Below are positions 15,335-23,625 of a stretch of DNA of 52,761 nt, piece by piece (positions within the stretch are counted from its first letter, which is position 1; each line of letters starts with the position of its first letter). Location of the stretch: positions 1-52,761 of the forward strand of contig ONVI01000009.1 in NCBI GenBank assembly GCA_900321275.1, read 5' to 3'. The translations under genes and the position numbers were made by a program. This stretch comes from an uncultured Eubacteriales bacterium. GTDB lineage: Bacteria; Bacillota; Clostridia; Oscillospirales; Oscillospiraceae. Under the pieces are notes generated by a model. It was not told the DNA's origin. It saw only the letters and a list, made by a program, of their open reading frames with translations, and ran no database searches.

Positions 15335-16621
15335 TCAGTAAATCAGATTCGGCAGCAGCAGGGAGATGCCTGGGATGTAGGTCAGCAGCAGCAGCGCAAT
15401 GATGAGCGCCAGAATGAAGGGCTGCACCTCCCGGATAAACTCGCCCATCTTGCAGCCCGTGATGGACACACAGGTGAACATCATGGAGCCGAAGGGGGGC
15501 GTCAGGCCGCCGATCATGATGTTGACGTTCACGACGATGCCGAAGTGGACAAGGTCGATACCCGCCGCCTTGACCAGCGGGACCATCAGCGGGGCGAGAA
15601 TAATGAGCGCCGCGCCGCCTTCGAGGAACATGCCCATGACCAGCAGGGCCGCGTTCAGGATCAGCAGCACCAGGTACTTGTTGCTGGCGATGCCGCTGAC
15701 GGCCTTGAGGAGATTGTTCGGGATGTTCTCCCAGGTCAGATAGTAGCCGAAGAGATTGGCCGCCACGATGATCAGCATGACCGTGCAGGTGCCGGCGATG
15801 GTCTCCTTGAAGATGGTGAGGAAGTGCTCCTTGCGCAAGCCCTTATAGACGAACTTGCCGATCACGAAGCAGTAGAGAATGCCCACGCCGCCGGCTTCCG
15901 TCGGGGTGAAGAGACCCATGCGCATGCCCATGATGATGCCAAGCGGGAAAAACAGCGCCCAGAAGGAATCCAGCGCCTGCTTTGCGATCTGTTTGCCGCT
16001 GGCGCGCGTTGTGCGGCTGGGGGCATAGCCGCGCTTTTTGGCGATGATATGCACGGCGACCATCAGCGCCCCCGCCATCAGGAAGCCGGGAATATAGCCC
16101 GCGGCAAAGAGCTTGCCGACGGAAGCACCCGCGATCAGGCCGTAGACGATGAGGTTGATGCCGGGCGGAATGATCGGCGTGATGCAGGAGGAGGCGGCGG
16201 TGATGGCGGCGGAAAAGCCCTTGCCGTAGCCGCGCTTCTCCATTTCCGGCACCAGCATTTTGCACTCCATCGCGGCGTCTGCGTTGGCAGAGCCGGAGCA
16301 GCCGCCCATCAGCATACTGAGCAGGACGTTCATCTGCGCAAGGCCGCCCTCGGTATGGCCTGTCAGGGCGTCCGCGAAGGCCATGAGCTTGTCGCTCATC
16401 CCGGAGTAGTTCATGATGGAACCCGCCATGATGAAGAACGGGATCGCCAGCAGCGGGAAGGACTGCGTGGCGGTGATAAATTTCTGAAGCAGCAGGTAGG
16501 TCTTGGAGGTCGTGTCGACAAAGCCGAAGTAGTACAGCGTACCGGCCATCAGCGCGTAGGCAATGGGGATGCCGGTGAAGTACAGCACCAGGGCGATGAT
16601 AATCGGAAGATACATGACCAT
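15335..16621 (-). CDS. dctM: TRAP transporter large permease, DctM (operon 3)
   Basis: A 428-residue polytopic DctM permease. The conserved segments are GGCSGSANADAAMECKML, ITAASSCITPIIPPGINLI and MIGGLTPPFGSMMF. It starts one base after the dctQ stop codon, so translation is coupled. It ends with LLLPNLIY, as the operon 2 copy ends LLLPNLIFGS, again showing that these two are close relatives. Confidence 0.93.
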   Translation of the reverse strand: MVMYLPIIIALVLYFTGIPIAYALMAGTLYYFGFVDTTSKTYLLLQKFITATQSFPLLAIPFFIMAGSIMNYSGMSDKLMAFADALTGHTEGGLAQMNVLLSMLMGGCSGSANADAAMECKMLVPEMEKRGYGKGFSAAITAASSCITPIIPPGINLIVYGLIAGASVGKLFAAGYIPGFLMAGALMVAVHIIAKKRGYAPSRTTRASGKQIAKQALDSFWALFFPLGIIMGMRMGLFTPTEAGGVGILYCFVIGKFVYKGLRKEHFLTIFKETIAGTCTVMLIIVAANLFGYYLTWENIPNNLLKAVSGIASNKYLVLLILNAALLVMGMFLEGGAALIILAPLMVPLVKAAGIDLVHFGIVVNVNIMIGGLTPPFGSMMFTCVSITGCKMGEFIREVQPFILALIIALLLLTYIPGISLLLPNLIY

Positions 16622-16622
16622 A

Positions 16623-17117
16623 TCAGCTCTGTACCCCCTTTCCCGCGTCGGACATCTTTTTTACGTCTTCAATGCAGTGAACCAGTGAGTAGATCGCCAT
16701 CAGGCCGAAGCCGATCAGCAGCGCCGCGTACAGATAGTTGACCGAGATCTTCATGATGGGCATGGTCTTGGCCTTGGAGGAGCGCATGAACAGCACGGAA
16801 AGATATGTGATGTAGCTGTTGAGCAGAAGGATCACGATATCGGTCAGCAGGTGGACGATTTCGCGCGCCTTCTCCGGCAGGCGGTTTACCAGCAGATCAA
16901 CGCCCACATGCTGCCGCGTGCGCAGGCACCAGGCGGCTCCGATGAACACGGTATAGACGAAGCAGCTCGTGGCCAGCTCCTCGGTCCAGGCGAAGACAAA
17001 ATTGAAGACATAGCGGGAAAAGACATTCATGATGACCAGGGTCATCGTGACGGCGAACAGGGCGCCCGCTGCATAGGCATCGAGATTTAACAGAATGTGC
17101 TTTACTCTCTCTTTCAA
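16623..17117 (-). CDS. dctQ: TRAP transporter small permease, DctQ (operon 3)
   Basis: A 164-residue, four-helix DctQ protein. AWTEELATSCFVYTVFIGAA and QHVGVDLLVNRLPEKA are the family landmarks. It is the shortest of the three DctQ proteins here. ATG at 17117 follows AGGTGTCCTCC-type bases with a GGAGG-like site. It lies 110 bases after dctP, with a strong hairpin between them. Confidence 0.9.
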   Translation of the reverse strand: MKERVKHILLNLDAYAAGALFAVTMTLVIMNVFSRYVFNFVFAWTEELATSCFVYTVFIGAAWCLRTRQHVGVDLLVNRLPEKAREIVHLLTDIVILLLNSYITYLSVLFMRSSKAKTMPIMKISVNYLYAALLIGFGLMAIYSLVHCIEDVKKMSDAGKGVQS

Positions 17118-17153
17118 TCGGAGGACACCTTCTTTCCTCAGGAAATCGGCAGA

Positions 17154-17182
17154 CGCCTGCCGCAGCTGAGCCGCGGCAGGCG
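17154..17182 (-). promoter_or_regulatory. Intercistronic hairpin between dctP and dctQ (operon 3)
   Basis: CGCCTGCCGC and GCGGCAGGCG form a perfect 10-pair stem with a 9-base loop. No U-tract follows on the minus strand, as for the hairpins at the same place in operons 1 and 2. Confidence 0.7.
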
Positions 17183-17227
17183 GTCTTTTCAGTTATTTAT
17201 GCTGTTTTCAGAAGCCGCGCGGAATCA

Positions 17228-18259
17228 TCAGGCGGCGGGATGCGCTTCGTCGTACTCCTTAACAAGTGCCTGGAGAGAGGGGATGAAGTCGGGATCAACG
17301 CCGTCCTCGGCGACGAGGCGGTCATACTCGACCTGCATCACGGCACGGAAGGCGTCCATGTCAACATCGTTGAAATGGCAGCCCTGCTCCTTTTCGAGCA
17401 TCTCCATCGTGGACTGGAAGTTGTCGTCGGTGAACTTGGTGAGCTCGGCAGCGCCGGCGGTGAACTCTTCCTGGATGATGTTGCGGTATTCCTCAGGCAG
17501 GGAGTTCCACACGTCGTTATTGATGTAGGCGCCGCAGGTGCCGATAAGGTGGTTGGTGAAGGACATCTGCTTGGCAACCTCGGCGGAGCCGTTGGTGGAG
17601 TATGCGTTCATGTTGCCCTCAAGACCGTCGACAACGCCCTGCTGCACAGCGGAGATAGTCTCGCCGAAGGGCAGGGGAACAGGGGTTCCGCCCATGGCGT
17701 TCATAAGGTTGATGTACATGGAGGAGTTGGGAACGCGGATCTTCATGCCCTTGAGATCCTCGGGCGTGGTGATGACCTTGTTGGTCTGCATGCAGCGAAG
17801 ACCGACGTTGAAGTCGAGGGCGAGGACGTGGATGCCGTAGTTGTCCTCAATATCCTGGCAGAGCGCCTTGACCAGATCGGACTGGCAGACGTAGGAGTAC
17901 TCCTGGAGGTTGGAATAGAGCATCGGGGCGATCAGCGCCTCAAAGTTGATGTTGTAGTCGGCGAGGTAGGAGGGGTCTTCACAGGCGATCCAGTAGGAGC
18001 CGTCGACGACCTGCTGGAGGTTGTCCTTGTAGACGGCGAGCTGGCTGGAGCCGTAGGTCTGAATGTCGACGGCGCCGTTGGTGCGCTCACGGATGCGGTC
18101 GGCGACCATTTCCATTTCGACGGTGAGCTGCTCGGTGGGAGCAAAGACGTGGCTGAGTTTGAAGACATACTTGTCTTCCTTTGCAAACGCGGCAGGCGCA
18201 AAGGTGCACAGGGCCAGAATCATGGTCAGCGTCAGAACCAGTGCGAGTACTTTCTTCAT
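17228..18259 (-). CDS. dctP: TRAP transporter substrate-binding protein, DctP (operon 3)
   Basis: A 343-residue secreted DctP receptor. I chose ATG at 18259 (MKKVLALVLTLTMILALCT), behind AAAAGGAGAACGGAC; an upstream ATG in frame would place the binding site inside the protein. The signal ends in AAFA-KE, with no lipobox. GMKIRVPNSSMYINLMNAMG carries the substrate-binding Arg, followed by VPLPFGETISAVQQG and VVDGLEG. The conserved DctP spacing is intact and no frame break is seen. Confidence 0.92.
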   Translation of the reverse strand: MKKVLALVLTLTMILALCTFAPAAFAKEDKYVFKLSHVFAPTEQLTVEMEMVADRIRERTNGAVDIQTYGSSQLAVYKDNLQQVVDGSYWIACEDPSYLADYNINFEALIAPMLYSNLQEYSYVCQSDLVKALCQDIEDNYGIHVLALDFNVGLRCMQTNKVITTPEDLKGMKIRVPNSSMYINLMNAMGGTPVPLPFGETISAVQQGVVDGLEGNMNAYSTNGSAEVAKQMSFTNHLIGTCGAYINNDVWNSLPEEYRNIIQEEFTAGAAELTKFTDDNFQSTMEMLEKEQGCHFNDVDMDAFRAVMQVEYDRLVAEDGVDPDFIPSLQALVKEYDEAHPAA

Positions 18260-18338
18260 GTCCGTTCTCCTTTTCATATAAATTTTCCGATTTCGGCTGT
18301 CAGCATTCCCGGCTCTTTCCGAAGCAGGCAAGCCCATT

Positions 18339-18381
18339 CATCTCTGCGCAGGCAGAGATGAAGACAGGGCGTCCTGTCTTC
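18339..18381 (-). ncRNA. Double-hairpin 5' leader of dctP (operon 3)
   Basis: Two adjacent hairpins lie between promoter and start codon: one at 18381-18360 (GAAGACAGG with CCTGTCTTC) and CATCTCTGC...GCAGAGATG at 18360-18339. Order, sizes and most bases match the leader of operon 1. One stem pair differs by a compensating change (G-C there, A-T here). Confidence 0.6.
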
Positions 18382-18423
18382 ATATAAAGCGGATGAGAAT
18401 ATTAACAAACCATGAAGACAGTT

Positions 18424-18525
18424 CTAAATTACACCATCATGTGCAGAAATGTCAATATTAGCAGAGATATCCCCGCTCATTTTGGCGGTTTTCACAAAAT
18501 TTATCGTGCGTTTTTGGAGAAGATA
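18424..18525 (-). promoter_or_regulatory. Promoter and operator module of TRAP operon 3
   Basis: On the minus strand TTGACA (18455-18450) and TGTAAT (18433-18428) are separated by 16 bases. The operator-like motif TTTTGTGAAAACCGCCAAAA spans 18499-18480, and TATCTTCTCCAAAAA ends at 18525. The spacing between the parts is almost that of operons 1 and 2. Confidence 0.75.
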
Positions 18526-18636
18526 AATACCAGACACGACTGTAAAAATCATCCATCCTGTCACATTTATCCGTCTCGATTTTCTTTACCGATGCGCACA
18601 GAGCAGCGTTTTATGTTATACTCTGTTCAAGAACTT

Positions 18637-18722
18637 AGGGAAACGCTGAATAAATCGACGTGTAAATCCTGACGGTGTATTTTCCGTCGAGACGTGCGCG
18701 GCAATTTATTCAGCGTTTCCCT
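18637..18722. repeat. 86 bp palindromic MITE-like element, copy 1
   Basis: Perfect 19-base terminal inverted repeats, AGGGAAACGCTGAATAAAT (18637-18655) and ATTTATTCAGCGTTTCCCT (18704-18722), enclose 48 bases. A related copy is at 25462-25545, with the interior also conserved. There is no coding content. It sits 27 bases past the stop codon of the acyl-ligase gene and could end that transcript. Confidence 0.85.
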
Positions 18723-18748
18723 TCCAAATTCTGTTGTCCCTTTCTCCA

Positions 18749-20284
18749 TCAGTTGAGGAGTTTCCCCTTCTCGCCGCGCTGGATGCGCTTTACCTTGCGG
18801 GAGGTGGTCTTCTCGAACTCCGTATCCCGCAGCCGCAGGCGCACGATGCGACGGGCGGAGGGCACCGAGCGGTTGATCTCGTCCACCTTTTTGCGGAAGA
18901 GCGCCTCGGCCTTCGCCGCGTACTCCGGGAAGGGATAGACCTCGGCGGTGATCTGCTCGTCCTCCGAGTAGACCATGATCTCACTCAGCCACTCGCAGCC
19001 GGCAAAGCGGTTTTCCAGCTCCTCCGGGGACACGTTTTCGCCGTTTGAGAGGATGATGAGGTTCTTTTTCCGCCCCGTGATGTAGATGCGCCCGTCCTTC
19101 ACATAGCCGAGGTCGCCGGTCTTGAGCCAGCCGTCCTCCGTGAACATGTCCCGTGTGGCCTCGTCGTTGTGGTAGTAGCCCAGCATGACCGAGGGGCTTT
19201 TGACCATGATCTCGCCGTCTTCGATCCTCACCGTGCAGTTTTTTACCACGCGGCCTACGTCCGTCCCGGTGGAGGGGTCGGCCTCGCTGGAGGAGGTGAT
19301 GCGCGGGGCGCACTCCGTCATACCGTAACCCTGCAGAAGCGGAATGCCCATTTTCTCATAGGCCTGCGTGAGCTCCGGCGCGAGATAAGCCCCGCCGCAG
19401 AAAATGACGCGCAGATCCCGCCCGAACACCGCGCGGCCGGCCATGCGCAGCGGCAGCAGCGGGTTCTTTTTCTTCTCCGCCATGATGCGCCGGTAAATTG
19501 TCTCCGCGATCAGCGGCACGAGCAGCAGCATCGTGGGCTTAAAGAGCTTGATATTCTGCACAAGGCGCATGGGCGAATCGTTCAGGCACAGCGTCGCCCC
19601 GTAGCGCAGGGAGAGCAGAACGTCACAGGTAAGACAGTAGGCGTGGTGGATCGGCAGGACGGAGAGCAGCACGTCCGCGTCGCTGCCCTCATGGTCGCAG
19701 CAGGTGGCGTTGTCGATGAGGTTGCGGTGGGAGAGCATGACGCCCTTGCTCTTGCCGGTGGTGCCGGAGGTGTAGAGGATGCAGGCGCACTGATCCGGCT
19801 CGACCGGATGAAGCTCCGCCGGGCTCTCCCTGGCCAGCAGCTCCGGCAGGGAGAAACGCCCCTCCCCCGGTGCAAAGCAGACGCAGGACTTGATCTGCGG
19901 GCAGGTCTCGCGGATGCCGTCGGCCAGCGCCTGAAAGCGCGCGTCATAAAACAGCACCGTCACGTCTGCCCGGTTTAAGTTGTCCGCGATCTCCTCCGCG
20001 CTTAACTGCGAGTCGATGGGCACGGCCACATTTCCGTCGATGGCCGTGCCGAAGAAGCAGGTGAGATAGGCGATGGAGGACGAGCCCACAAACCCCGCGT
20101 GGATCGGGCCTTCCCCCTGGCGGCGGAGGTAAGCGGACACCTTCCGGCAGTCCTCCAGCATTTCGCCGAAGCGCTTTTCGGCGATGTCCTTGCCCGCCTT
20201 TTCGCGCAGCCAGACCTTATCGGGCCGTTCCCCGGCCGAGAGGATCAGCAGATCCTGCAGGGTGCGCAGTTCGGCAGTTTCCAT
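18749..20284 (-). CDS. Acyl-adenylating ligase (AMP-binding, acyl-CoA/ACP synthetase type)
   Basis: A 511-residue enzyme of the ANL superfamily, which activates a carboxylic acid as acyl-AMP and passes it to CoA or a carrier protein. The P-loop-like motif ILYTSGTTGKSKG is near residues 168-180, YGMTECAPRITSS contains the conserved Y-G-x-T-E, and KTGDLGYVKDGRIYITGRKK holds the AMP Asp and the hinge. The catalytic Lys region lies near the end (TTSRKVKR). It lies 10 bases after a free acyl carrier protein, so loading that carrier is the likely job. The acid is unknown. Confidence 0.9.
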   Translation of the reverse strand: METAELRTLQDLLILSAGERPDKVWLREKAGKDIAEKRFGEMLEDCRKVSAYLRRQGEGPIHAGFVGSSSIAYLTCFFGTAIDGNVAVPIDSQLSAEEIADNLNRADVTVLFYDARFQALADGIRETCPQIKSCVCFAPGEGRFSLPELLARESPAELHPVEPDQCACILYTSGTTGKSKGVMLSHRNLIDNATCCDHEGSDADVLLSVLPIHHAYCLTCDVLLSLRYGATLCLNDSPMRLVQNIKLFKPTMLLLVPLIAETIYRRIMAEKKKNPLLPLRMAGRAVFGRDLRVIFCGGAYLAPELTQAYEKMGIPLLQGYGMTECAPRITSSSEADPSTGTDVGRVVKNCTVRIEDGEIMVKSPSVMLGYYHNDEATRDMFTEDGWLKTGDLGYVKDGRIYITGRKKNLIILSNGENVSPEELENRFAGCEWLSEIMVYSEDEQITAEVYPFPEYAAKAEALFRKKVDEINRSVPSARRIVRLRLRDTEFEKTTSRKVKRIQRGEKGKLLN

Positions 20285-20294
20285 GGCCGTGTCC

Positions 20295-20522
20295 TCAGGC
20301 CTGCTTGCTCTTGATATAGGCCATGATGTCGCCCACGGTATGGATGTTGGTCAGCTCGTTCTCATCCACCGTGATGCCGAACTCCTCCTCAAAATCGCCC
20401 ATCATGCTCATGACGGCAAAGGAGGTCAGGGCCAGATCCTCGGCCAGCCTTGAATCCTCATGAATGTCCTCCGGGTTCAGTTCCACGTAGCGGGTCATGA
20501 TCTCTCTGATTTTATCCAGCAT
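20295..20522 (-). CDS. Free-standing acyl/peptidyl carrier protein
   Basis: A 75-residue four-helix carrier protein. The start is ATG at 20522 (MLDKIREIM), behind AAAAAAGGAGGAACC. The phosphopantetheine site is DLALTSFAVM with Ser34; the usual Asp before Ser is Thr here, which is seen in some carrier proteins. The helix 3 region (EEFGITVDENEL) and the final TVGDIMAYI are typical. It lies between a condensation protein and an acyl-adenylating ligase, so it should hold the acyl or aminoacyl intermediate of that pathway rather than serve general fatty-acid synthesis. Confidence 0.88.
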   Translation of the reverse strand: MLDKIREIMTRYVELNPEDIHEDSRLAEDLALTSFAVMSMMGDFEEEFGITVDENELTNIHTVGDIMAYIKSKQA

Positions 20523-20539
20523 GCTTGGTTCCTCCTTTT

Positions 20540-21955
20540 TTACATCCAATCGAGGATTTCCCCGATGGTCCGGTTCGGATCTTCGATGCCGCGGAAAATG
20601 GCGCGGCAGAGGTAGTAATAGAGCTTTTCGATCTCGTCGAGGGAGACGGAGTTCTTCTCATATTCAAAGTGGAAGCTGAAGCCGTTGTCGGTAGGCCGGT
20701 GCATGACGGTGACATAGATGAGCTGCATGGCGACGCCGTTGGAGTACCACATGCTCTTGAAGTTCATGTCGGGGAGCTGGCGGCCCTTCAGTGCGGCGGC
20801 GGACACCGGCTGATAGGTCAGGGTCGTGCACTCATAGCCCGTCCCCTGCGGGCAGCCGTAGTGGGCCGCGGTCTCGCCCATGTAGCGGATGGGGTCGTAA
20901 TTCGCGTGGCGCAGGAGGGCGTTTTCCTTGGCCTGAACAATTTTCAGCGCGTCAAGGAAGCTGGTCTCCGGCTCGATAACGGTGCGCAGGGGCCAGAAGT
21001 GGATGCGCGTGCCGCCGGACTGGCTCTCCAGCAGCGTACCGCGGCGGGCCACGGCGTTCTTGACGCTCACGTCCTTCTCGTTGCCCGAGAAGCGGGAGAA
21101 CACGGTTCGAAGCCCCAGCAGCAGGATGGACGCGACCGGGATGCGGTATTCCTTGCTGAAAGCGATCAGGGCCTTCGACGGGGCGTCCTCCAGCTCATAG
21201 ACCTTGATGTCGGCCTCGATGTCCCCGGTGCCGTAACAGGCGCGGAGTTTGGGGTTGCCGGTCTGCTCGCGCAGCTCCAGCAGGCGGTTGCGGGCGCTGA
21301 ATGGGGTATAGATGGGCTCCGGCGCCTCCAGCTGCTCAAGCCAGAACTTCCGGTCCCGCTCCATGGCCGGGCTGTTGTCCTCGTACTGGAGGTCGAGCTT
21401 GAGCTGGGCCAGGTAGCTCTTCGGAGGCTTCGGCGGCTCGATGTTCTCAAACTTTTTGTAGCAGTAGAGATTGAGCACATAGCTGTAGAAGGCCATGATG
21501 GCGGTGGAGTCCATGGTCATGTGGTGAACCTTCATATAAAGGCCGTTGAAGTTGCCCGGCAGGCGGATCATGACGATCTCGCTCATGGGGCTGCCGTCCA
21601 TGTGCAGGGGGATACGGCTCCAGCGCTTCATCTCCTCATGGGCGTCCTCCTCCCGCCAGTGGGAGAAGTCCACAAGCTTGATCTCCCTGTCCTCGGTGGG
21701 CACCAGATACTGGACAAGATTGCCGTCCTCGTCCTTCGTGAAGCGCAGGCGCATGGATTCAAATTTCTCATACCCGTCGCGGATGCACGCGCGCAGGGTA
21801 TCAAAGTCCACGTCGGCAAACTCGATGTAAAAGCCGGTGGCAATGTTCAGCAGTTCCTCTCTCCGGCAGGCGGATACGGTGTAGAAGTGGATGCGCTGGG
21901 CTGCGGTCAGCGGGTAGGTCTGTACAACCGCGCCGTTCAAGCTGAGCTCTTTCAT
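20540..21955 (-). CDS. Stand-alone NRPS-type condensation domain protein
   Basis: A 471-residue protein that is a single condensation (C) domain, of the chloramphenicol-acetyltransferase-like fold. The catalytic motif HHMTMDS fits HHxxxD (H144, H145, D149). PLTAAQRIHFY near residue 14 resembles the first C-domain motif. I chose ATG at 21955 (MKELSLNGA), behind AGAAAGGAAAGAGA; the frame open to 22078 overlaps the upstream gene. It would join an acyl group on the carrier protein to an amine or alcohol. The partners are the carrier and ligase directly downstream. The exact substrate and product are unknown; it could also act as an acyltransferase for a small-molecule acceptor. Confidence 0.82.
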   Translation of the reverse strand: MKELSLNGAVVQTYPLTAAQRIHFYTVSACRREELLNIATGFYIEFADVDFDTLRACIRDGYEKFESMRLRFTKDEDGNLVQYLVPTEDREIKLVDFSHWREEDAHEEMKRWSRIPLHMDGSPMSEIVMIRLPGNFNGLYMKVHHMTMDSTAIMAFYSYVLNLYCYKKFENIEPPKPPKSYLAQLKLDLQYEDNSPAMERDRKFWLEQLEAPEPIYTPFSARNRLLELREQTGNPKLRACYGTGDIEADIKVYELEDAPSKALIAFSKEYRIPVASILLLGLRTVFSRFSGNEKDVSVKNAVARRGTLLESQSGGTRIHFWPLRTVIEPETSFLDALKIVQAKENALLRHANYDPIRYMGETAAHYGCPQGTGYECTTLTYQPVSAAALKGRQLPDMNFKSMWYSNGVAMQLIYVTVMHRPTDNGFSFHFEYEKNSVSLDEIEKLYYYLCRAIFRGIEDPNRTIGEILDWM

Positions 21956-22013
21956 TCTCTTTCCTTTCTTTTGTTGACCCTGATCCGTTTGCTTTTTCTT
22001 CTGAATCCGTGTG

Positions 22014-22991
22014 TTACTCTCCCAGCGCGTCGGCCAGGAACGCCTTTTCGGTCTGTTCATAGAGGGGCTGGTTTTCAAACACGCTCGAGCCGTGTCCTGC
22101 GCCCTCCACCATCAGAAGGCGCTTTTTGGAGGGGCAGGCCTCGTAGTTCTTTTGGCTCATCCAGGTGGGGACGAATTTGTCCTCCTTCCCGTGGACAAAG
22201 AGAACCGGTACGCGGTTGTTTTTGAGCGCGTCCAGCGTGGAATACTCGTCAAAGCGGTATCCCGCTGCCTTCTGGGCGCGGGCGCTCGTGAGCTTGATGA
22301 TGGGGGCGGGAGGCAGGTGATAATCCTTCCGGATCACGCTCGAGAAAATGTCCGCCGGGGAGGTATAGGCGCAGTCGGCAATCACGGCAGATACGGCCTC
22401 CTGAATCTCCGGCAGGCCCAGCGCCATGAGCACCGTGGCCCCGCCCATGGAGGTGCCGTGCAGGACGATTTTCACGTCCTTGCCGAAGCGCGCCCTGGCC
22501 CAGCGCACCCATTCCAGGGTGTCATAGCGGTCGAGAATGCCAAAGCCCACATAGTCCCCTTCGCTCTCCCCGTGGGCGCGCAGATCCAGCAGCAGCACCT
22601 CATAGCCCTGCTCGTGGAAAAATTTCGCGTGACTTGCGTTATCGACGGCGTGGCTTGTAAAACCGTGGTGGAAAATGGCGAGCTTGCCCATGGGCCTCTC
22701 CGCGGCGAGAAACAGAGCGTGAAGCCGCAGCCCGTCCCGGGCGCGCAGCGTCACATGCTCCCATGCCTGCCTCTCCATCCACTCGCCCACCGGCGCCATG
22801 CGGACCTTGTACTCCTCCATCTTTGCCCGGTCGGCAAACTCGTCAATGATTTCCGGATCGGTTCCCCTGGGGCGCGGCAGCGTCTTGTTGAAGAGGATCA
22901 GAGAAGCAACCCCCGCCGTAATCCCGGAGCCGACCCCGGCCGCACCCAGGGTGCCGCCGGTCAAAAGCAGGTTCTTCAGATTTTTATTCAT
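22014..22991 (-). CDS. Membrane-anchored alpha/beta hydrolase
   Basis: A 325-residue alpha/beta hydrolase with one N-terminal hydrophobic segment (about residues 9-30), probably an uncleaved anchor. The oxyanion stretch HHGFTSHAVDN is followed by the nucleophile elbow LHGTSMGGA (Ser181), the acid region VHGKEDKFVP and the catalytic His in EGAGHGSS, so the triad is complete. ATG at 22991 follows AAAGGATGATCGA. It is the first gene of the four-gene operon with the condensation protein, carrier and ligase. It may release or process the product as a thioesterase-like enzyme, which is inference. Confidence 0.85.
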   Translation of the reverse strand: MNKNLKNLLLTGGTLGAAGVGSGITAGVASLILFNKTLPRPRGTDPEIIDEFADRAKMEEYKVRMAPVGEWMERQAWEHVTLRARDGLRLHALFLAAERPMGKLAIFHHGFTSHAVDNASHAKFFHEQGYEVLLLDLRAHGESEGDYVGFGILDRYDTLEWVRWARARFGKDVKIVLHGTSMGGATVLMALGLPEIQEAVSAVIADCAYTSPADIFSSVIRKDYHLPPAPIIKLTSARAQKAAGYRFDEYSTLDALKNNRVPVLFVHGKEDKFVPTWMSQKNYEACPSKKRLLMVEGAGHGSSVFENQPLYEQTEKAFLADALGE

Positions 22992-23089
22992 TCGATCATC
23001 CTTTCCAGCGCCGACGCCGAAAAGCGGCCCGGCTCTTCCATGGGTTTGTTCACGACTGCACAAAGTGCATCGGTATATTCATAATATGC

Positions 23090-23118
23090 ATTATAACCCG
23101 TAGCGGTTTTCTTGACAA
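23090..23118 (-). promoter_or_regulatory. Promoter of the condensation-protein operon
   Basis: On the minus strand TTGTCA (23118-23113) and TATAAT (23095-23090) are separated by 17 bases, about 100 bases before the hydrolase start codon. It is the only strong promoter upstream of the four leftward genes. Confidence 0.75.
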
Positions 23119-23159
23119 GAGCAGTGGGTAAAAAAGTCCGGCCTACTGCCGCTTTTTTG

Positions 23160-23192
23160 AAAACAGGGCGGTGGGAAGCCCACTGCCCTGTC
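23160..23192 (-). terminator. Terminator of the SCP2-like gene
   Basis: On the minus strand ACAGGGCAGTGGG (23192-23180) and CCCACCGCCCTGT (23176-23164) form a 13-pair stem with one mismatch and a 3-base loop, followed by TTTTC and an A-run. It separates the SCP2-like gene from the next operon's promoter. Confidence 0.75.
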
Positions 23193-23201
23193 TGCCGTAT
23201 C

Positions 23202-23540
23202 TTATTGCTGCGCCTTGATCCCGCTCTGCAGAAGCTCCGCGAACTGCATCGCCCTGCCGAGATCGCCCTCCACGCGCAGCTTGCCCTCGTCATAGGCCTT
23301 GACCGTGTCGAGCTTGCCGCGGGTAAGCTTGGAAAAATCAGCGTCGCTGATGGTGACGGCGCACTGCCGGTCGTAGTACTCATAGGGCTCCACAGAAATG
23401 CGGCCGTCCTTGACCTCGACGTAGAATACGCCGTTTTCCTCCCCCTCGATGTTGATCTGCACGGCCAGGAAATCCACCTGGGAGATGTCTGCTTCCGCGG
23501 CCAGGGTTCTGGCGCGCTTGAGGATGCTTGCAAATTTCAT
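23202..23540 (-). CDS. SCP2-like sterol-carrier domain protein
   Basis: A 112-residue protein resembling the single-domain SCP2 (sterol carrier) fold, which binds lipids or acyl chains. LRVEGDLGRAMQFAELLQSG near the end and the alternating strands before it fit the family. I chose ATG at 23540 (MKFASILKRAR) behind TTGGAGGAAAACGGA; the longer frame would start at a TTG that is part of this binding site. Its ligand is unknown. It has its own terminator, so it is not clearly part of the condensation-protein operon, although a lipid carrier next to an acyl pathway is suggestive. Confidence 0.65.
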   Translation of the reverse strand: MKFASILKRARTLAAEADISQVDFLAVQINIEGEENGVFYVEVKDGRISVEPYEYYDRQCAVTISDADFSKLTRGKLDTVKAYDEGKLRVEGDLGRAMQFAELLQSGIKAQQ

Positions 23541-23625
23541 TCCGTTTTCCTCCAACTGTGATTAAGGGAAATGCCAGGAATATTATAGGAAATGTTCTCC
23601 CCTTTCGCAAGTCCCAATTTCGCCC

